Assembly: GCF_964275005.1 (NCBI RefSeq)
Contig: NC_092693.1
Coordinates: 21,410,335 to 21,474,334, forward strand
Direction of reading: 5' to 3'
Origin: Diadema setosum
Lineage: Eukaryota; Echinodermata; Echinoidea; Diadematoida; Diadematidae
DNA: 64,000 nucleotides
The position numbers and the translations under genes are program-made. The notes below the pieces were generated by a model, which saw only the letters and a program-made list of their open reading frames with translations, was not told where the DNA came from and searched no databases. This document shows positions 1 to 12,455 of the stretch, in pieces (position 1 is the first letter of the stretch; the number at the start of each line of letters is the position of its first letter).

Positions 1-357
1 CAGCTGCCATACATACGGGCTGTTTAATCAAAACATTGAATTTATATGGATTGGATTTATATGGATTGGATACTTATGGTTACATAGGGACAACTTGATC
101 TGATGGACATTGAGAGGGCTTACTAGAGAGGGCCACAGCTCCAACTAACAAATTGCCTTGGAAATATTACAATTCTTGTTAGGTTTAATATATGGCATAC
201 CCATTTCCACTAAGTACTGGGTTTGATAATCAGTAGCCTTCAGCCATGTAGAAGAGATAGCATCTTTAATCCTTTAGTACTTGAAACATCCAATGGCTGC
301 CCTAACATATGTGTCTGTGTGTGGATACATGCATCTGTGTGTATAGCTGTATGTTTC

Positions 358-377
358 TGTGTGTGTGTGTGTGTGTT
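358..377. repeat. (GT)n microsatellite in LONP2 intron
   Basis: Short GT run in the 5'-most 540 bases. This stretch is intron of LONP2 and otherwise shows only AT-rich sequence with a short direct repeat around 45-75. No exon is recognisable in 1-540. Confidence 0.8.
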
Positions 378-540
378 TTGTGTAATCATGGTAACACCCT
401 ACTGTGCACTTGAATCTTATATAATAGTGTGAAATTGACTGCTTGTTTCACTGAGTAGCAGCTGACCTGACAAGAAATCTTTTGGTGATGGATGGTTAGT
501 GACCACGTCTTTGTCCATTTCTTGCCTCGTCTTGATGCAG

Positions 541-726
541 ATTGGATCTGGACGCTGACCACTATGGTCTGGAGAAACTCAAGAAGAGGGTGGTCGAGTA
601 CCTGGCTGTCCGGCAGCTGAAGAATTCCCTGAAGGGGCCCATCCTGTGCTTCGTCGGGCCACCGGGTGTGGGGAAGACCAGCGTTGGCAGATCCATCGCT
701 CACACTCTGGGAAGGGCATTTCACAG
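541..726 (+). CDS. LONP2: LONP2 exon with Walker A
   Basis: First LONP2 exon visible. It encodes the start of the AAA+ module, with the stretch around [11 protein letters not shown] and the P-loop GPPGVGKTS at about residues 38-46 of the visible protein. The acceptor is cttgatgcag and the donor CAG|gtaatg. It enters with one base of a split codon and leaves in phase 2. Confidence 0.95.
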
Positions 727-3700
727 GTAATGAAGATGGTGGTATACTGAAGTGATAGAGCAATTCACTGAAGGTTTGCATGGTTAGATGACCTAGCTCT
801 GTTGGTTTTTGGTGCACCACGTAGATTATTTCTTAGGTAGACAGTGGGGTCTATTCTTTTTATGTTCACAGAAAATGTAAATTAATTCTATTTATTTATT
901 TTTTTTAATGAAGCAAATACACAACAGCTTCCTCCCCACATCTTGTAGAAGTCTTAACCAACCAATTTGCTGTTGCTTGCTTTGCTCCAGGATCTCTCTG
1001 GGCGGATGCTGCGACCAGTCGGACATCCGGGGCCATCGCCGGACCTACATTGGCTCCATGCCGGGCAGAATCATCCACGGCCTGAAGAATGTCGGAGTCA
1101 ACAACCCCGTCTTCCTGCTTGATGAGATAGACAAGCTGGTGGGGGCTCAATTCCTCTTTGTTACGATATATCCGTTGCCATGACTACGCTACTATGACTA
1201 GGAAGTATGGGAGTCCATGTCGCAGCCAACTTTCAGCCACACATAAGAGACAGAAATGCCACATGCACACATTCTCTGTTCATTATTGTACTCCACATTC
1301 ACAAATTTTGCACTTACAAAAAATGTCAGGAACTCCCGATTCACACAAAAAATAAACCCCAAAACCAATTATACTTGCTAAATATATGCCGTATACAGTA
1401 TTTCACAAGTTTGTAAACTCATGAATTTTGGCTGATGATCTGCTTTTATAGTGTAGTAGTTGTTTGTTTCTATTTCACAACTCCCTTGATGTATTGCTTA
1501 TAAATGAATAATTAATTCCTCTACCCCACTCCAGCCTAGTTCATTGAAAAGGGTATTCATTTGATGGTCTTTGTACAGAATGAGTGGCTCTCACCTGTTG
1601 ACTTGTTACTCCTCTTATTGAGCTAGTTAATAAATGTGTGGAGATGTTCTCACAACAATAACAGCAACAACAAAAGAAAAACAGCAAACAAAAGCAGAAT
1701 GATGGATATGAAATGTAGTTCATGTGAGTAGTAATACCCTTGTTTACCGGAAATTAACCAAGGCTACAATCATTTATGGCAACTTGGAGAAAGCAAAATC
1801 GAGGGAGAAATTTGTGCAAGAATAGAGAACTAAGACATACTTTTCTGAGCAGAACGATGTAGGGAATCATTCTTACATGATCTTGTTTGCAGAAATGCTG
1901 TGGTGTCATGTAGAATGTGTTTTGTTGCTCTCTACAGTCCAAGAGTCTGCAGGGAGACCCAGCCGCTGCTCTGCTGGAGGTGTTGGACCCAGAGCAGAAC
2001 AACAGCTTCACTGACCAGTATCCTTTTTTTTTTTTTTTTTTTTTTTTGCTGACCACTGATATGATGGTGGTGTGTTGGATAGTGTCATCTTCTCTTTGAC
2101 TGGTTAAAAAAACACACACACACACACACACAGAAAAACAAAACAATGCAACAACAACACCAACAATAACAACATCATTAACATCATTATCATTGGCAAC
2201 AAGAACAAAAACAAACACAAAACTCCCTCCTTCTCTCTCACTCTAGTTGAGGAAAGATTGAAACTATGGAAAGCTTTATGATTTATGATGTGAGTGTGAC
2301 TCTGAGGTAAGGCATGAACTGATCAATACTAATGCTTTCTCATAAGGCCAGTGCTTTGATCTATGCCCCAAATCTCCCCTCTTTCAGTGCATTAGTATCC
2401 ACTTCAATGTGCTTTTTGACCTCAGTGACTTGTACAATGCTTTTTCAATATTTTGTGACATTTGAATTACAGTATAATGTCAGTGTTGTGTGAATCATTT
2501 AAATGTTTAATGTGTAGATAGCTAAACTGCTTTCATAACTTCCTACTAGGAGTGCTAGCAAGTTTTAGTGTTCAATTCAGGAATGATGAGGTTGTGTATG
2601 CTTGAGACTTAAAATAGTATATTGGTATGATCTTTTCCCTTAACTTTGCTCACCTTTTTGTCAAAAGCTACCTGAATGTGCCCTTTGACCTCTCCCAAAT
2701 CCTGTTCATCGCCACAGCCAACTCAGTGCAGACCATCCCACCAGCACTCCTGGACAGAATGGAGGTCATTGAGGTGAGACCAAGGGGACGGAGGGAAAAA
2801 AAATCATAGTACTAAACTTGTTGCCTACTTGCATTTTGATTTGGGATCCCACAAGTCAAGTTGATGGTTGTCTCTTTGCTTATTGATATCAGCCAGGTCT
2901 GCAAGATTATAGGAGCACTGTCTCACTTTGGCTTGATATAGACCCTATTCTCGATCTCGGGCATATATCTGGTCATTTCTGCAATATATTAAATAAGAGG
3001 TATGAACACAAGCACTGGCACTTCAGGCTCTATGTGATGCCTCATGTGCTAACTGGACACACATTTAAAGATTTTTATTTGAGGTATTTTTTTGACATTT
3101 GTATTGGAAATCATTGGAAGCATTGGTTCTCTGCGATTAAAAGGAATATTATGATATCGCAGGATCATAAGGTACATGGATGTGCTTTTAATAATCTAAA
3201 CTCTGATGAATGCCACCCTAGATACTATATGCTGTCTTCATTCAGATGATTTTGTTTCGTTTATTATTATAGATATCTTGCCCCTTTGCCAATGAAATTC
3301 TGTCTAGCCTGTGGATTGAGTGTTTCCATGTGTTTCAAAATGTTACAGTAGAGGCACATTGTGGCGTGTAGGGAGCACTTTATGTGCCGCTTTCCCCATA
3401 AACTTCATTAATGACGGTGATGAATCGAAACAGTGCAAGGGTAGCTGAGATACCGTGCTATGTTGTGGCCCCTTGATGGTAAACAAGCGATCATTGTTGT
3501 AACCTGTCAGCAGTTCAACAGTTGTCACATCTGACACTCAAATTAGGTACTAGTAGACAGTCTGGTCGTAGACGTCCCGTGATTATTTCCTATTTAATCC
3601 TTGTCTGCTGTCTTCAAGGGCATTCTTTCCTTTATCACCCCTTTGTTGTTTCCTTCATGATGAGAAATCACAAGGAATATGACTGCCTCTGTTCCTGGAA

Positions 3701-6700
3701 AACCGCCCTTGGACTTTAAAGCTTGGCTACTCCCACTCTGTTTACATAGTCCCTGAATTCCCCCAGTATCTGATAGAGTCAGACCAGGCTTGGCAATTTT
3801 TTTTTCTTACCACTAGGAAGGAAAACACAACCGTAGTTATTTGTTTCGTTTGTTTTTAGGTGTAGGTGTAAACGTTCCTTCATAGCCTCTTGTAATTTTC
3901 ACATGTCTGTAAATGGCAGTTGGTACCAAAATAATGTACGTGCAAACCTGTCACATATTCAGTCGACTTCTTCATAGTGTAGGTTGTAAGAATTTTTAAT
4001 GTTTCGTAAAATATTCTGTTGCCTTTTCAAAGTAATTATGGTTTCTTGTTCATGGAAAGCTAAATAGCAATGTCCATTTTTTTAATGTACAAAAGTTTGT
4101 CTTGCAGTAGGTTTACAATGCAAGTTGTAACCTTTGATCTCCCAGAACCTATGTCTGAAAGTATCATTGCCATTGTACGTCACCGTCTTTTCAGGGACTA
4201 ATGTTTCAGTTATCTGTTGAGATAATGTTGGCCGGTATTACATATATCTCTATTTTCGTAGGTTTCATTGTGTCATTCATTTTGTGTCACCTCTTGAATT
4301 TGGCAGGTATCTGGGTACACGCAGGATGAGAAGTTTCACATTGCACAGCGCCACCTAGTGCCCAAACAACTCAAGGAGCACGGCCTGACTCATGAGCAGC
4401 TCCAGTTTGCCGAGGATGCCGTCAAATACATCAGTGAGAATGCTTGACTCTCTTTGCTGTGGAATACTTTCAAATACACAAATGAAAAATTAATTGACTT
4501 GTAATTGGTTGATATGGCAGTTTAGAAAGGGAAAAAGCAAAAGACATAGAGCTACTCATTGTGTGCATTCGTACATTCGTGGTTTTTAGAGTATCACATG
4601 GTGAAAGTAGTGTTGAGTATCACTGTTGTCACAGTTGGGTGATTTCAACTACTGTTGATGTCTTAGCTGGGATGGGGCCAAAATGATGGTACAATTTACT
4701 TGCACCGGAAGCAATACAATTTTGTTTCGACATATTGATCAATTGAAAGAACATTTTTTAGCTTTCCCTTGTGTAACTCTAATAGTGAATAGACTGGTGT
4801 AAATTCTTCTCATTCATCCAGTCGAAGTACAAGATTGTATATTTATTTTAATAAAAAACTGTAAATGAACTAATGTGTAGCGATGTTTCACCAATTATCA
4901 ATTGGCTTCTTATGGGTGAATGAAACTCTCATTGATGGAACAGCCCTTATATAATGCAAGATTGTGCATAGCAAGCATGCACTGGACCCTATCAAGTGTG
5001 TGATCTATAAAGATGGCATGGAATCCTGTGAATGGCCCGGTCCTAAATATGGCCCAGATGGCTCCTTTAATGCTTCTTTCTAACCATATGGATTCTCTAT
5101 CCAAGATGATCACCTCCTTAGTGTTGAAAGAGTGTTTGATTAATTTTGTGTATGTGTAGACTGCTGAATTTGTGTTTCCTTTGATTACTTAATATTTTAA
5201 ACATTTTCCCTCATTATTTGGATATGATTTATCGCTATTTTCTTGCAGTCTCAAAGCACACTAGAGAAGCGGGAGTCCGTCAGCTGGAGCGCAAGTTGGG
5301 GGCTGTCTGCCGCGCAGTGGCTGTGCGGGTGGCCGAGACACAGGTGCCCAAGAACGAACCGTCAGACAGTACCAAGGCTGCAGCGGCGGAGGCGAACGTG
5401 GACCTGGCAGAGGAGAGGGAGCCCAAGACGACCCCAAGCGAAAAGTCGCCCATCGAGCTGACCACGGAGGCGGCCATCGCCCAGCCGCCAGAAATGCCGA
5501 TCGTCATCGACGTCATGGCCGTCAAAGATATCCTCGGGGTGAGCCCACACGTCACTGTTCCTTGGATTGGTTTGGGATGATTCTTTTACCTTGTATATCA
5601 CCATTGGCCCAAGATAATCAGCTATCATTGTAATGCCCCCCTCTGTGAATAGTATGTCTCTGTAACTCAGTTTGTTCATGCAACTGATTTTTTTTTCTCT
5701 GATGCTGTTGTCTCTTCACAGAGATGAGATGTATCCAGTAATGTGTAGTGTACAAAGTAGAGTAAGAGTTGCACAATGTCAAGTAAACAGTAAGGCCCGA
5801 ATTCACTAAGGTGGTACAAATGAAACCATTGTTTAAAGGCATAATTTACCATTTGCAGATGAAAGCATTAGTGCTATAAAATAGTTCTAAAATGTGAGTT
5901 AGGGATAAAAACAACCACTGTCAAAATTTGAATCCGTATAATCGATGTTAAGTGTTGTTAAATACACAAAATGTGAACAATAGTTATAATAAAAAATTTT
6001 CCAGACTAAACCGTATACAGTTACGGTTTATTGAGAAAAACCCTGATATCTCCTTATATTTTAGGTTTTATTGCAAATATTTCATATGGTAGGATGTTTT
6101 ATGATACAACAGACCTACACATATGCATCAAATATGATATCTTGACAATTTTTGAAATCACTGCTCCCAAAGGTAAACTGGACCTTTAAACCATGGACAA
6201 AAACCATGGAGCGCCAAGTGTTGCATGGAATATTTTGTTACAAAATCAGTCTTTTCGTCAATGAAATGATTATTTTGTAACAGAATGACAACATTTTGTA
6301 ACTAAATGAATATTTCGTCCACGAAAATGGTCATTTTGTTGATGAAATGACCGATTTCGTAACGAAATATTCCATGCGACACTTGGCGCTCCATGGTTTT
6401 TGTCCATGGTTTAAACCATGGTTTCATTTGTACCACCTTCGTGAATTCAGGCCAAAGAGTATACAGATTCATCACATTGGTGATGATATGATAAATCATG
6501 AAAGTCATGAAATTTATGTACTGTAAAACTATAAATGTTTGTGTGCCTGAAATTTTTGCAACTTTGGCGAGGAGCCAAGATTCGCAAAAGTAAAATGCTT
6601 ACGACAGTTCTTCATGGTCTACACAATGCATTGACTGCCAGTGACTATTGGTGAAAATTTCCTGCTGTGAAAGAGGCCGTGCCGTGAATATTTCTAGTTT

Positions 6701-9700
6701 TACAATACTTGTCCACTGAATGTTCGTGTACAATCATCAAAAGGGATCGCTTGAAAGCTGTTTTGTGCGTTCTCTCTTACAGGCCCCAATTTTTGAAAGC
6801 GAGACATCGGAAAGGCTGTCTCAGCCTGGAGTTGCAGTAGGTAAGACATATGCATTTGCATCTCACCTTTGTACATTGTACTTACCTGGTACGATTAATT
6901 TAAACATACTGAGCTATTTTGTGTGAAGGTGGTGAATTCATCCCCTCCCTGATGGGACCTTAAAGTATACGTAAGTTAAAATACCGGTATCCATTATGGG
7001 GTAACATTATGCCATACTCTCTCAGGTAGGCCACAGTGATTCCACAGGGATGTACTGTGTCCTCAGTGAACGCATCTCTTTTGACTTGTTCCATCAGTGT
7101 ACATCACGTGCATGTTACAATGGATGGACATATCATTGTTGTTCAAGGCTGGTGCAACTGGAGGTTTCACTTTGGTTGTTTTTTATGCCTCCGCCACGAA
7201 GTGGTGCCGGAGGCATTATGTTTTCAGGTTGTCCGTCCGTCCGTCCTTCCGTCCGTCCGTAATGAATTTTGTGGACAAGGTAACTATCGAAACCTGTTGA
7301 GGTATCCTAATGAAACTTGGCATGTATGTGTATTAGGGGGTGAAGTTGTGCCTATCAACTCTTGGGTGCACATGCTCAAGGTCAAAGGTCAAAAGGTCAA
7401 GGTCAAATACATAAAATTTAACTATTTCCACCATATCTATTGAATGCCTGAAGACATTTTCTTGAAACTTAGTGTATACATGTATTACCCAATTAAGATT
7501 CTCTGGTGAAAGTTTGGGTCATGAGGTCAAAGGTCAAAGGTCAAAAGGTCAGGGTCAAATACATTAAATTTCACTATTTCCACCATATCTATTAAATGCC
7601 TGAAGATATTTTCTTGAAACTTAGTGTATACATGTATTACCCAATTAAAATTCTCTGGTGAAAGTTTGGGTCATGAGGTCAAAGGTCAAAAGGTCAGGGT
7701 CAAATACATAAAATTTCACTATTTCCACCATATCTATTGAATGCCTGAAGATATTTTCTTGGAACTTAGTGTATACATGTATTACCCAATTAAGAATAAG
7801 ATTCTCTGGTGAAAGTTTGGGTCATGAGGTCAAAGGTCAAAGGTCAAAAGGTCAAGTAGAAATATGAAAACTTCTTCTCTGTACCTTGGAAAATTGTTCA
7901 AGGTATCTTCATGGAACATAGTATATACATGTACTGACTGGAAGTGATTATCTAGAGAATGTAGGGTTCATGGGGTCAAAGGTCAGGGGTCAAAGGTCAA
8001 GTGCAAGACTTCAAAATTTTACTATTACCCTCATATTTATGCAATGCCAGCAGGGTTATTTTTTTTACACTTGGTGTATGCGTGTGTAACCTTATAGAAA
8101 TTCTCTGGAAAGTTTTTTTTTTCTTTCTCCCTCAAAGGTCAAAAGGTCAAAGATCAATTGAAAGTGCTGAACTAACTTTTTCCTCCATATCTCGGAAGTG
8201 GCTCAAGTTACCTTGAAACTTAGTAAATATTATGCATGTTCTACCTGAAAGTAATTATCTCATGAATTTTAGGGTCAAGGGCCAGATGAAAATGGTAACA
8301 ATTTACTATTCAATTCAGAAATTGCACTTTTTCTCCACACCTGTACCTTGAAAATTACTCAATGCCTAAATGTATGAATGGTTCAAAGTCAAGTTAAAGT
8401 CCTTAAATCCCTAGATACATGCTCTCGTATTCATCCAATTAAACCTACATCAAGGAAGGTGAACATTCAACACATTTGTGACAAACTTGTCATTCCAATA
8501 TTGTGCCAATTTTGTGAAAATGTGATCACACAGTGTCCACATGTACTATCTAGACCTAGTGGGAAAATCATGCATTATGGCGGAGGCATACCAGTCGCCA
8601 ATGCGACATTTCTAGTTTTAAAAGAAGATTTAGGGACTGAATACATGGACCCCCTCCCTTCCAGCACTTTTTTTTGTTTTGTTTTTTTGGGCAGTAGATA
8701 TAATTATGGTGAGAGGGAGGTGGCACCAAAAAATGTGAAGACCGTTTTCTTTTCTTTTCTGTTTTGCTTGTCAGCCAATATTGGGAGGCAAGTGTCACCA
8801 AGAAATGTGAAGACCCTTTTTTTTTCTTTGTTTGTCAGCCGATTTTGGCCTCCTCACTATCAAAACCATAGTACTGCCCCTGTTGTTGTCATCTTGATTT
8901 TTAAGATATTTATCATTCAGTTTGTGCCTGAAATACCCAACTTTGGCAGAATAGTCTATGCTTAAGTCTGATGTAAATGCAAAACCAAACAGGTATATAG
9001 CACAGGGGAAGTAAGCCTATAGCCTGGAAGTGAGGCTGAAATTCTTTGTGTAGATGTCTAGACACCGTTTTCAAGAGAGCAAATTGCAAGATGCAGGTTT
9101 GGAATTCCTACACCTGTATTTTGCTTCATCTGTTCTTCACTGGTCATTTTCCTGGACTCTGCAGGCCTTGCCTGGACAGCAATGGGAGGTGAGATCATGT
9201 ACGTGGAGGCCACCAAGATGGATGGTGACGGAGAGCTGACCCTCACCGGTCAGCTGGGGGACGTCATGAAGGAATCCGCCCAGATCGCCCTCAACTGGGT
9301 GCGCAGCCATGCCTCCAGGGTGAGTGTCTAGCCTTCTTGATGTGGGTAATGATCCCCTCCCCCCTAATGCAAGTATTTTGTGATGGTTCTCAGACATACC
9401 AATATTCATATACAAATGTTCTGATGTAAACGAGCATTGGATGTGACGATATGTATGGGTTTAGACACATTTGCTGGAATTCAATGGTAGTTTGAATGCA
9501 GGCTTCATATTCTTCGAATTTTGACTAAGTAAATGAGCATGACATATCATGCACACCAACAGATTTCCAATTTTGAGTGCCTGCTGACATGTGCATGTAA
9601 AAGGTATTTTTATTCTATGCTTGTAATAGTATAGAGATTAAATGCCATGGATTTGATGTGAATTGCCTCTATGATTTTGGACCATTGTAAATCCAAGTGT

Positions 9701-11298
9701 CACATAAACTACAATGCATTTTAAATATCAGACACTTACATTTGGTTTATTTACATTGTATAATAAATATTATACTATTCAGAATTTTGCATTGTCCATT
9801 GTAGCTCTACTTTGTAGTGTTGTAAGTTGGTTATGTTGATTTCATTTTTTTTTCAGTTTTTCCTGCACAAAACAGCAAGATAATTCTATTCTTACCGCCC
9901 TCGTGATTTTTCATTCCTGTGTAACGTCATTTGTGAAGTGAAAGCGGCAGACTAATCAATCTCCCTCAACTCTTCAGCTTGGCGTTGACAGCAAGCCTGG
10001 AGTGGACCTAATGGAGAGCACCGATGTCCACATCCACTTCCCAGCTGGTGCGGTGGGCAAGGACGGACCCTCGGCTGGTGTCACGGTCATCTCTGTCTTG
10101 GTGTCCCTCTTCAGGTGAGCATTGCTTTACAAATGAAAAATCTATAGTCCATGTAGCTTCAATGTCCAACTCAATGATTTATTTCTTAATTATATTTCAT
10201 GGGGACTTGTGTTGCCATTTTTCTGAGAAATTGTCTCCCTGCACTCTGTGAAGTGCTGCTCTCTGCATTTAAACATGAAGTCAGTAACTTGGTGTGGGAG
10301 TTCCTGTACATCAAAGAATGTGATGTAATTCTATACAGTAGAGATGCTCACCATTACTCTCCCCTGCATTACTGCCCCCATCATAGTGAACTCGATTTTG
10401 TAATTGTTGGAGTACTGTAAAGGCTGTTATTTTTGCATACAGATATTTTTGCAAATGAGGAGATCACAGACATTTTCATGAGATGTTGTTTTCGCAATTT
10501 GACATCAACTTTATTGTAAGTGCACTAATACCTGTCCCTTTACTGTGCAAACATGTCTATGACCTCCTGTCAAATGTCTGTACGTGAAAATAACAGCTTT
10601 TCAGTAAGTGTGTGTCTTTAAAAAGAATAATGAGTAGAATATGCAGAAATTATTTTGCTTATCATTTCTTGCTTTCTAGTGGGCGTTGTGTAAGGTCGGA
10701 CACAGCCATGACTGGAGAGATCACTCTAAGAGGACTTGTCCTTCCAGTAAGTAATTTGATTGATTTCCCTTCAAAACCATGTTGTTTTGCTTGTTTGTGT
10801 GTTTTTCTAATCATAAAAATATGGAGAACATATTGTTCATCTCTTTGTATATTTCATTTAAAATGAAAACATGTTTTCGAATGAAATGAAGTATTTACTA
10901 TTTCATTATTCTTGTTCAGCGTTAAGAACTTCATACAGATTTCAGTTGCGTGACTTCACCACCATAAACCCTTACTAACTGAATATCATTCTGATAAGGT
11001 AAAGTATTATTTGCGGATGCATTCCATTTCAGATCACCTTTTTTTTTTTCATGCAAAAACAATTTTAGAACCTGAAAGTATTGTGGCACAATGTGGTAAC
11101 CAAGTCAACACTTGTCTCCTTTGTTACGTAGGTCGGTGGCATCAAGTCCAAGGTTCTTGCAGCTCACAGGGCTGGAATACGACATGTCATTCTGCCCAAG
11201 AGGAATGAGAAGGACCTGGAAGAAATACCACAGAACATTAGGGTAAGGCCTTCATGCATTTAAATAAAAACTTATATTGTCTTCTGTGGCACAGATAG

Positions 11299-11329
<31 letters not shown>

Positions 11330-12455
11330 CAACTACCATCACTCATGATAAACAATGTGACTTCATTTATACAAAGTGTTATTCTATGCACGCAGACTTG
11401 TGTATGTGTGAGTACAATGTGTACTGCTTTATTTGCAAAACATTAATAGCATTGCAACTGATTCACAATTTGCCCTTCATCTATATAAATACTCACCAAG
11501 TATTTGGTGCTTTTTGAGTGCCTATAAATGGCCTTCATAAAAATCATGAGCATAAGAAAACAAACCACTGAATAATCAATGTGTATTTATGTCAATGAAG
11601 GGCAATTTGGCAATCAGTTGCAATGAAAACAATATGATGCAAGAATAATCACCAGTACAATTTGAATCAATTGCATTGTATTTTCAGTAGTTAGATGGCA
11701 AAGGGAACTTTTTTTATTTATTTTTTATTTTTTAAGTTGAGTCATATTAACTTCAACATTCTCCTAGGAGTAATGAACTGCAATGACAGATTAATTTATT
11801 CACTAGGGAGTTCTCTCACATGTTGAGAAAATTTGTATACACATATGAAATATTCTTTTTCTCATAACTTGGAAGATTAACTGCAAGTAGAACATGTCCA
11901 GAATCTTTATTAAGTGCAAGAATGATATAAAAAATTGTGTGAAATGTTACAAAGCCTGTACATTGTACAGTGTATATAGAGACACAAAATAATCTATATA
12001 TTTAGATAACATCTTGATGTCTCAAGTTTACAACACATATTATCACATTTGTAATGCCTGGTCCCAGTTACTCATGTCCATGTTGTGGCAATTTACTGTT
12101 AAGTTACTCTGCAGCAGAATTATGTCTGTTTGAGTATTTTACTAGTGCATGTTTGACAATCTGTATGCGAATTTCTGCATTAACCTGTTTTAATAAAAGA
12201 AAATATTTCTCTTGTATTGCTCTTTCATTGTAAGTCATAAAATCACCTTCCTCTCTGTAGTGTTGTGTACTATTATTTTTTTTTTTCTGAGAATGTGTGT
12301 ATTTTTTCTTTGGTTTTATTTTCTTTGCCAAACTTTAGAATGACTTAAAGTTCTCCCTGGTGAACAGACTGGAGGATGTTTTGCAGAATGCATTTGAAGG
12401 GGGATTCCCCACTCTGAAGGGTTCGACCCCAGACGTCATCCCCAGTAAGCTGTGA
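541..12455 (+). CDS. LONP2: LONP2, peroxisomal Lon protease (3' 12 exons; 5' part outside window)
   Basis: This is an ATP-dependent serine protease/chaperone of the peroxisomal matrix (known role of the family: quality control and processing of PTS1-bearing beta-oxidation enzymes). Coding exons are 541-726, 991-1138, 1938-2017, 2668-2773, 4307-4433, 5249-5538, 6783-6840, 9165-9319, 9978-10114, 10680-10746, 11132-11242 and 12339-12455; all introns are GT-AG and all phases agree. They give 526 residues plus one leading base. Domain order is Walker [10 protein letters not shown], Walker B FLLDEID, an AAA lid, a variable acidic linker, then the Lon protease domain with the Ser in KDGPSAG and the Lys in GGIKSK. 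The protein ends PSKL-stop, a PTS1 peroxisomal signal, which separates it from mitochondrial LONP1. Human LONP2 is about 852 residues, so roughly 330 N-terminal residues (the substrate-binding domain) are encoded upstream. The first base of the window is inside an intron or further upstream. Confidence 0.97.
991..1138 (+). CDS. LONP2: LONP2 exon with Walker B
   Basis: Encodes the [20 protein letters not shown] region conserved in Lon ATPases, followed by the Walker B segment [11 protein letters not shown] with the catalytic Asp-Glu pair. The exon ends in phase 0 at CTG|gtgggg, a donor with a weak +4/+5 match. Confidence 0.95.
5249..5538 (+). CDS. LONP2: LONP2 exon: end of AAA lid and variable linker
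   Basis: Longest LONP2 exon here. The first third ([20 protein letters not shown]) is the conserved AAA lid. The middle is a low-complexity Ala/Glu/Lys/Pro-rich linker of about 50 residues, where Lon2 proteins diverge. The end, [15 protein letters not shown], matches the start of the protease domain in human LONP2. The base composition is clearly GC-richer than the flanking introns. Confidence 0.95.
5794..6453. mobile_element. 660-bp palindromic MITE in LONP2 intron 6
   Basis: The ends are inverted copies: GGCCCGAATTCACTAAGG at the left and, on the complement, GGCCTGAATTCACGAAGG at the right. The match continues through GTGGTACAAATGAAACCAT. The right half holds alternating inverted ATTTCGT/ACGAAAT motifs and nested CCATGG palindromes. 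There is no coding capacity. A truncated second copy lies at 51735-51896. A target-site duplication is not obvious. Confidence 0.8.
6519..6707. mobile_element. TA-flanked MITE (TACTGTAAAAC termini)
   Basis: The left end TACTGTAAAACTATAAAT and right end (complement TATTGTAAAACTAGAAAT) are inverted repeats with TA at both edges. The element is 189 bp and non-coding, in the same LONP2 intron as the 660-bp element and 75 bp upstream of the next exon. The TA duplication points to a Tc1/mariner-type mobiliser (inference). Confidence 0.65.
7186..8612. mobile_element. AGGTCA-rich tandem foldback element in LONP2 intron 7
   Basis: Starts with a hairpin TGCCTCCGCCACG..GGTGCCGGAGGCA, followed by a (GTCC)n tract. 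About five tandem units of roughly 145-155 bp follow, each ending in runs of AGGTCA half-sites, and the element closes with the complement GGCGGAGGCA near 8580. It has no transposase and the ORFs inside are artefacts. A second member is at 52379-53349, and a relative with different termini is at 19223-20322. Confidence 0.8.
9978..10114 (+). CDS. LONP2: LONP2 exon with catalytic serine
   Basis: Encodes [17 protein letters not shown]. The Ser of GPSAG is the nucleophile of the Lon Ser-Lys dyad. The exon ends in phase 2 at TTCAG|gtgagc. Confidence 0.95.
10413..10606. mobile_element. TA-flanked MITE in LONP2 intron 9
   Basis: The left end TACTGTAAAGGCTGTTATTT and the right end, whose complement is TACTGAAAAGCTGTTATTT, form terminal inverted repeats with TA at both edges. 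It is 194 bp, non-coding, and sits 73 bp before exon 10680-10746. The termini resemble those of the elements at 6519 and 14670. Confidence 0.7.
11132..11242 (+). CDS. LONP2: LONP2 exon with catalytic lysine
   Basis: Encodes [15 protein letters not shown], in which the first Lys is the general base of the Lon dyad, then [16 protein letters not shown], typical of the C-terminal Lon fold. It is exactly 37 codons in phase 0 at both ends. Confidence 0.95.
11302..11331. repeat. (AAAAC)n microsatellite
   Basis: Six AAAAC units in the last LONP2 intron. Confidence 0.85.
11449..11626. mobile_element. Foldback element with TTGCAACTGATT termini
   Basis: The ends ATTGCAACTGATTCACAA and, on the complement, ATTGCAACTGATTGCCAA are inverted. 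The match continues through TTGCCCTTCAT and TATAAATA. The same termini bound the tRNA-headed array at 43441-44258, but this copy contains no tRNA-like part. It lies in the last intron of LONP2. Confidence 0.75.
12339..12455 (+). CDS. LONP2: LONP2 last exon with SKL peroxisomal signal
   Basis: Encodes the C-terminal 38 residues; the last four are P-S-K-L before TGA at 12453-12455. SKL at the extreme C-terminus is the canonical PTS1 recognised by PEX5, so the product is expected in the peroxisome matrix. Confidence 0.95.
   Translation, partial: NDLKFSLVNRLEDVLQNAFEGGFPTLKGSTPDVIPSKL

Noticed and set aside
1917..2099. Extension of the LONP2 exon through the poly-T run
   Set aside because: Donor CCA|gtatcc at 2018 restores the conserved DHYLNV join to the next exon; the Phe run is intronic.
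541..12455. Assignment as mitochondrial LONP1
   Set aside because: C-terminal SKL, the short linker and the residue pattern around the Walker and catalytic sites match peroxisomal LONP2.
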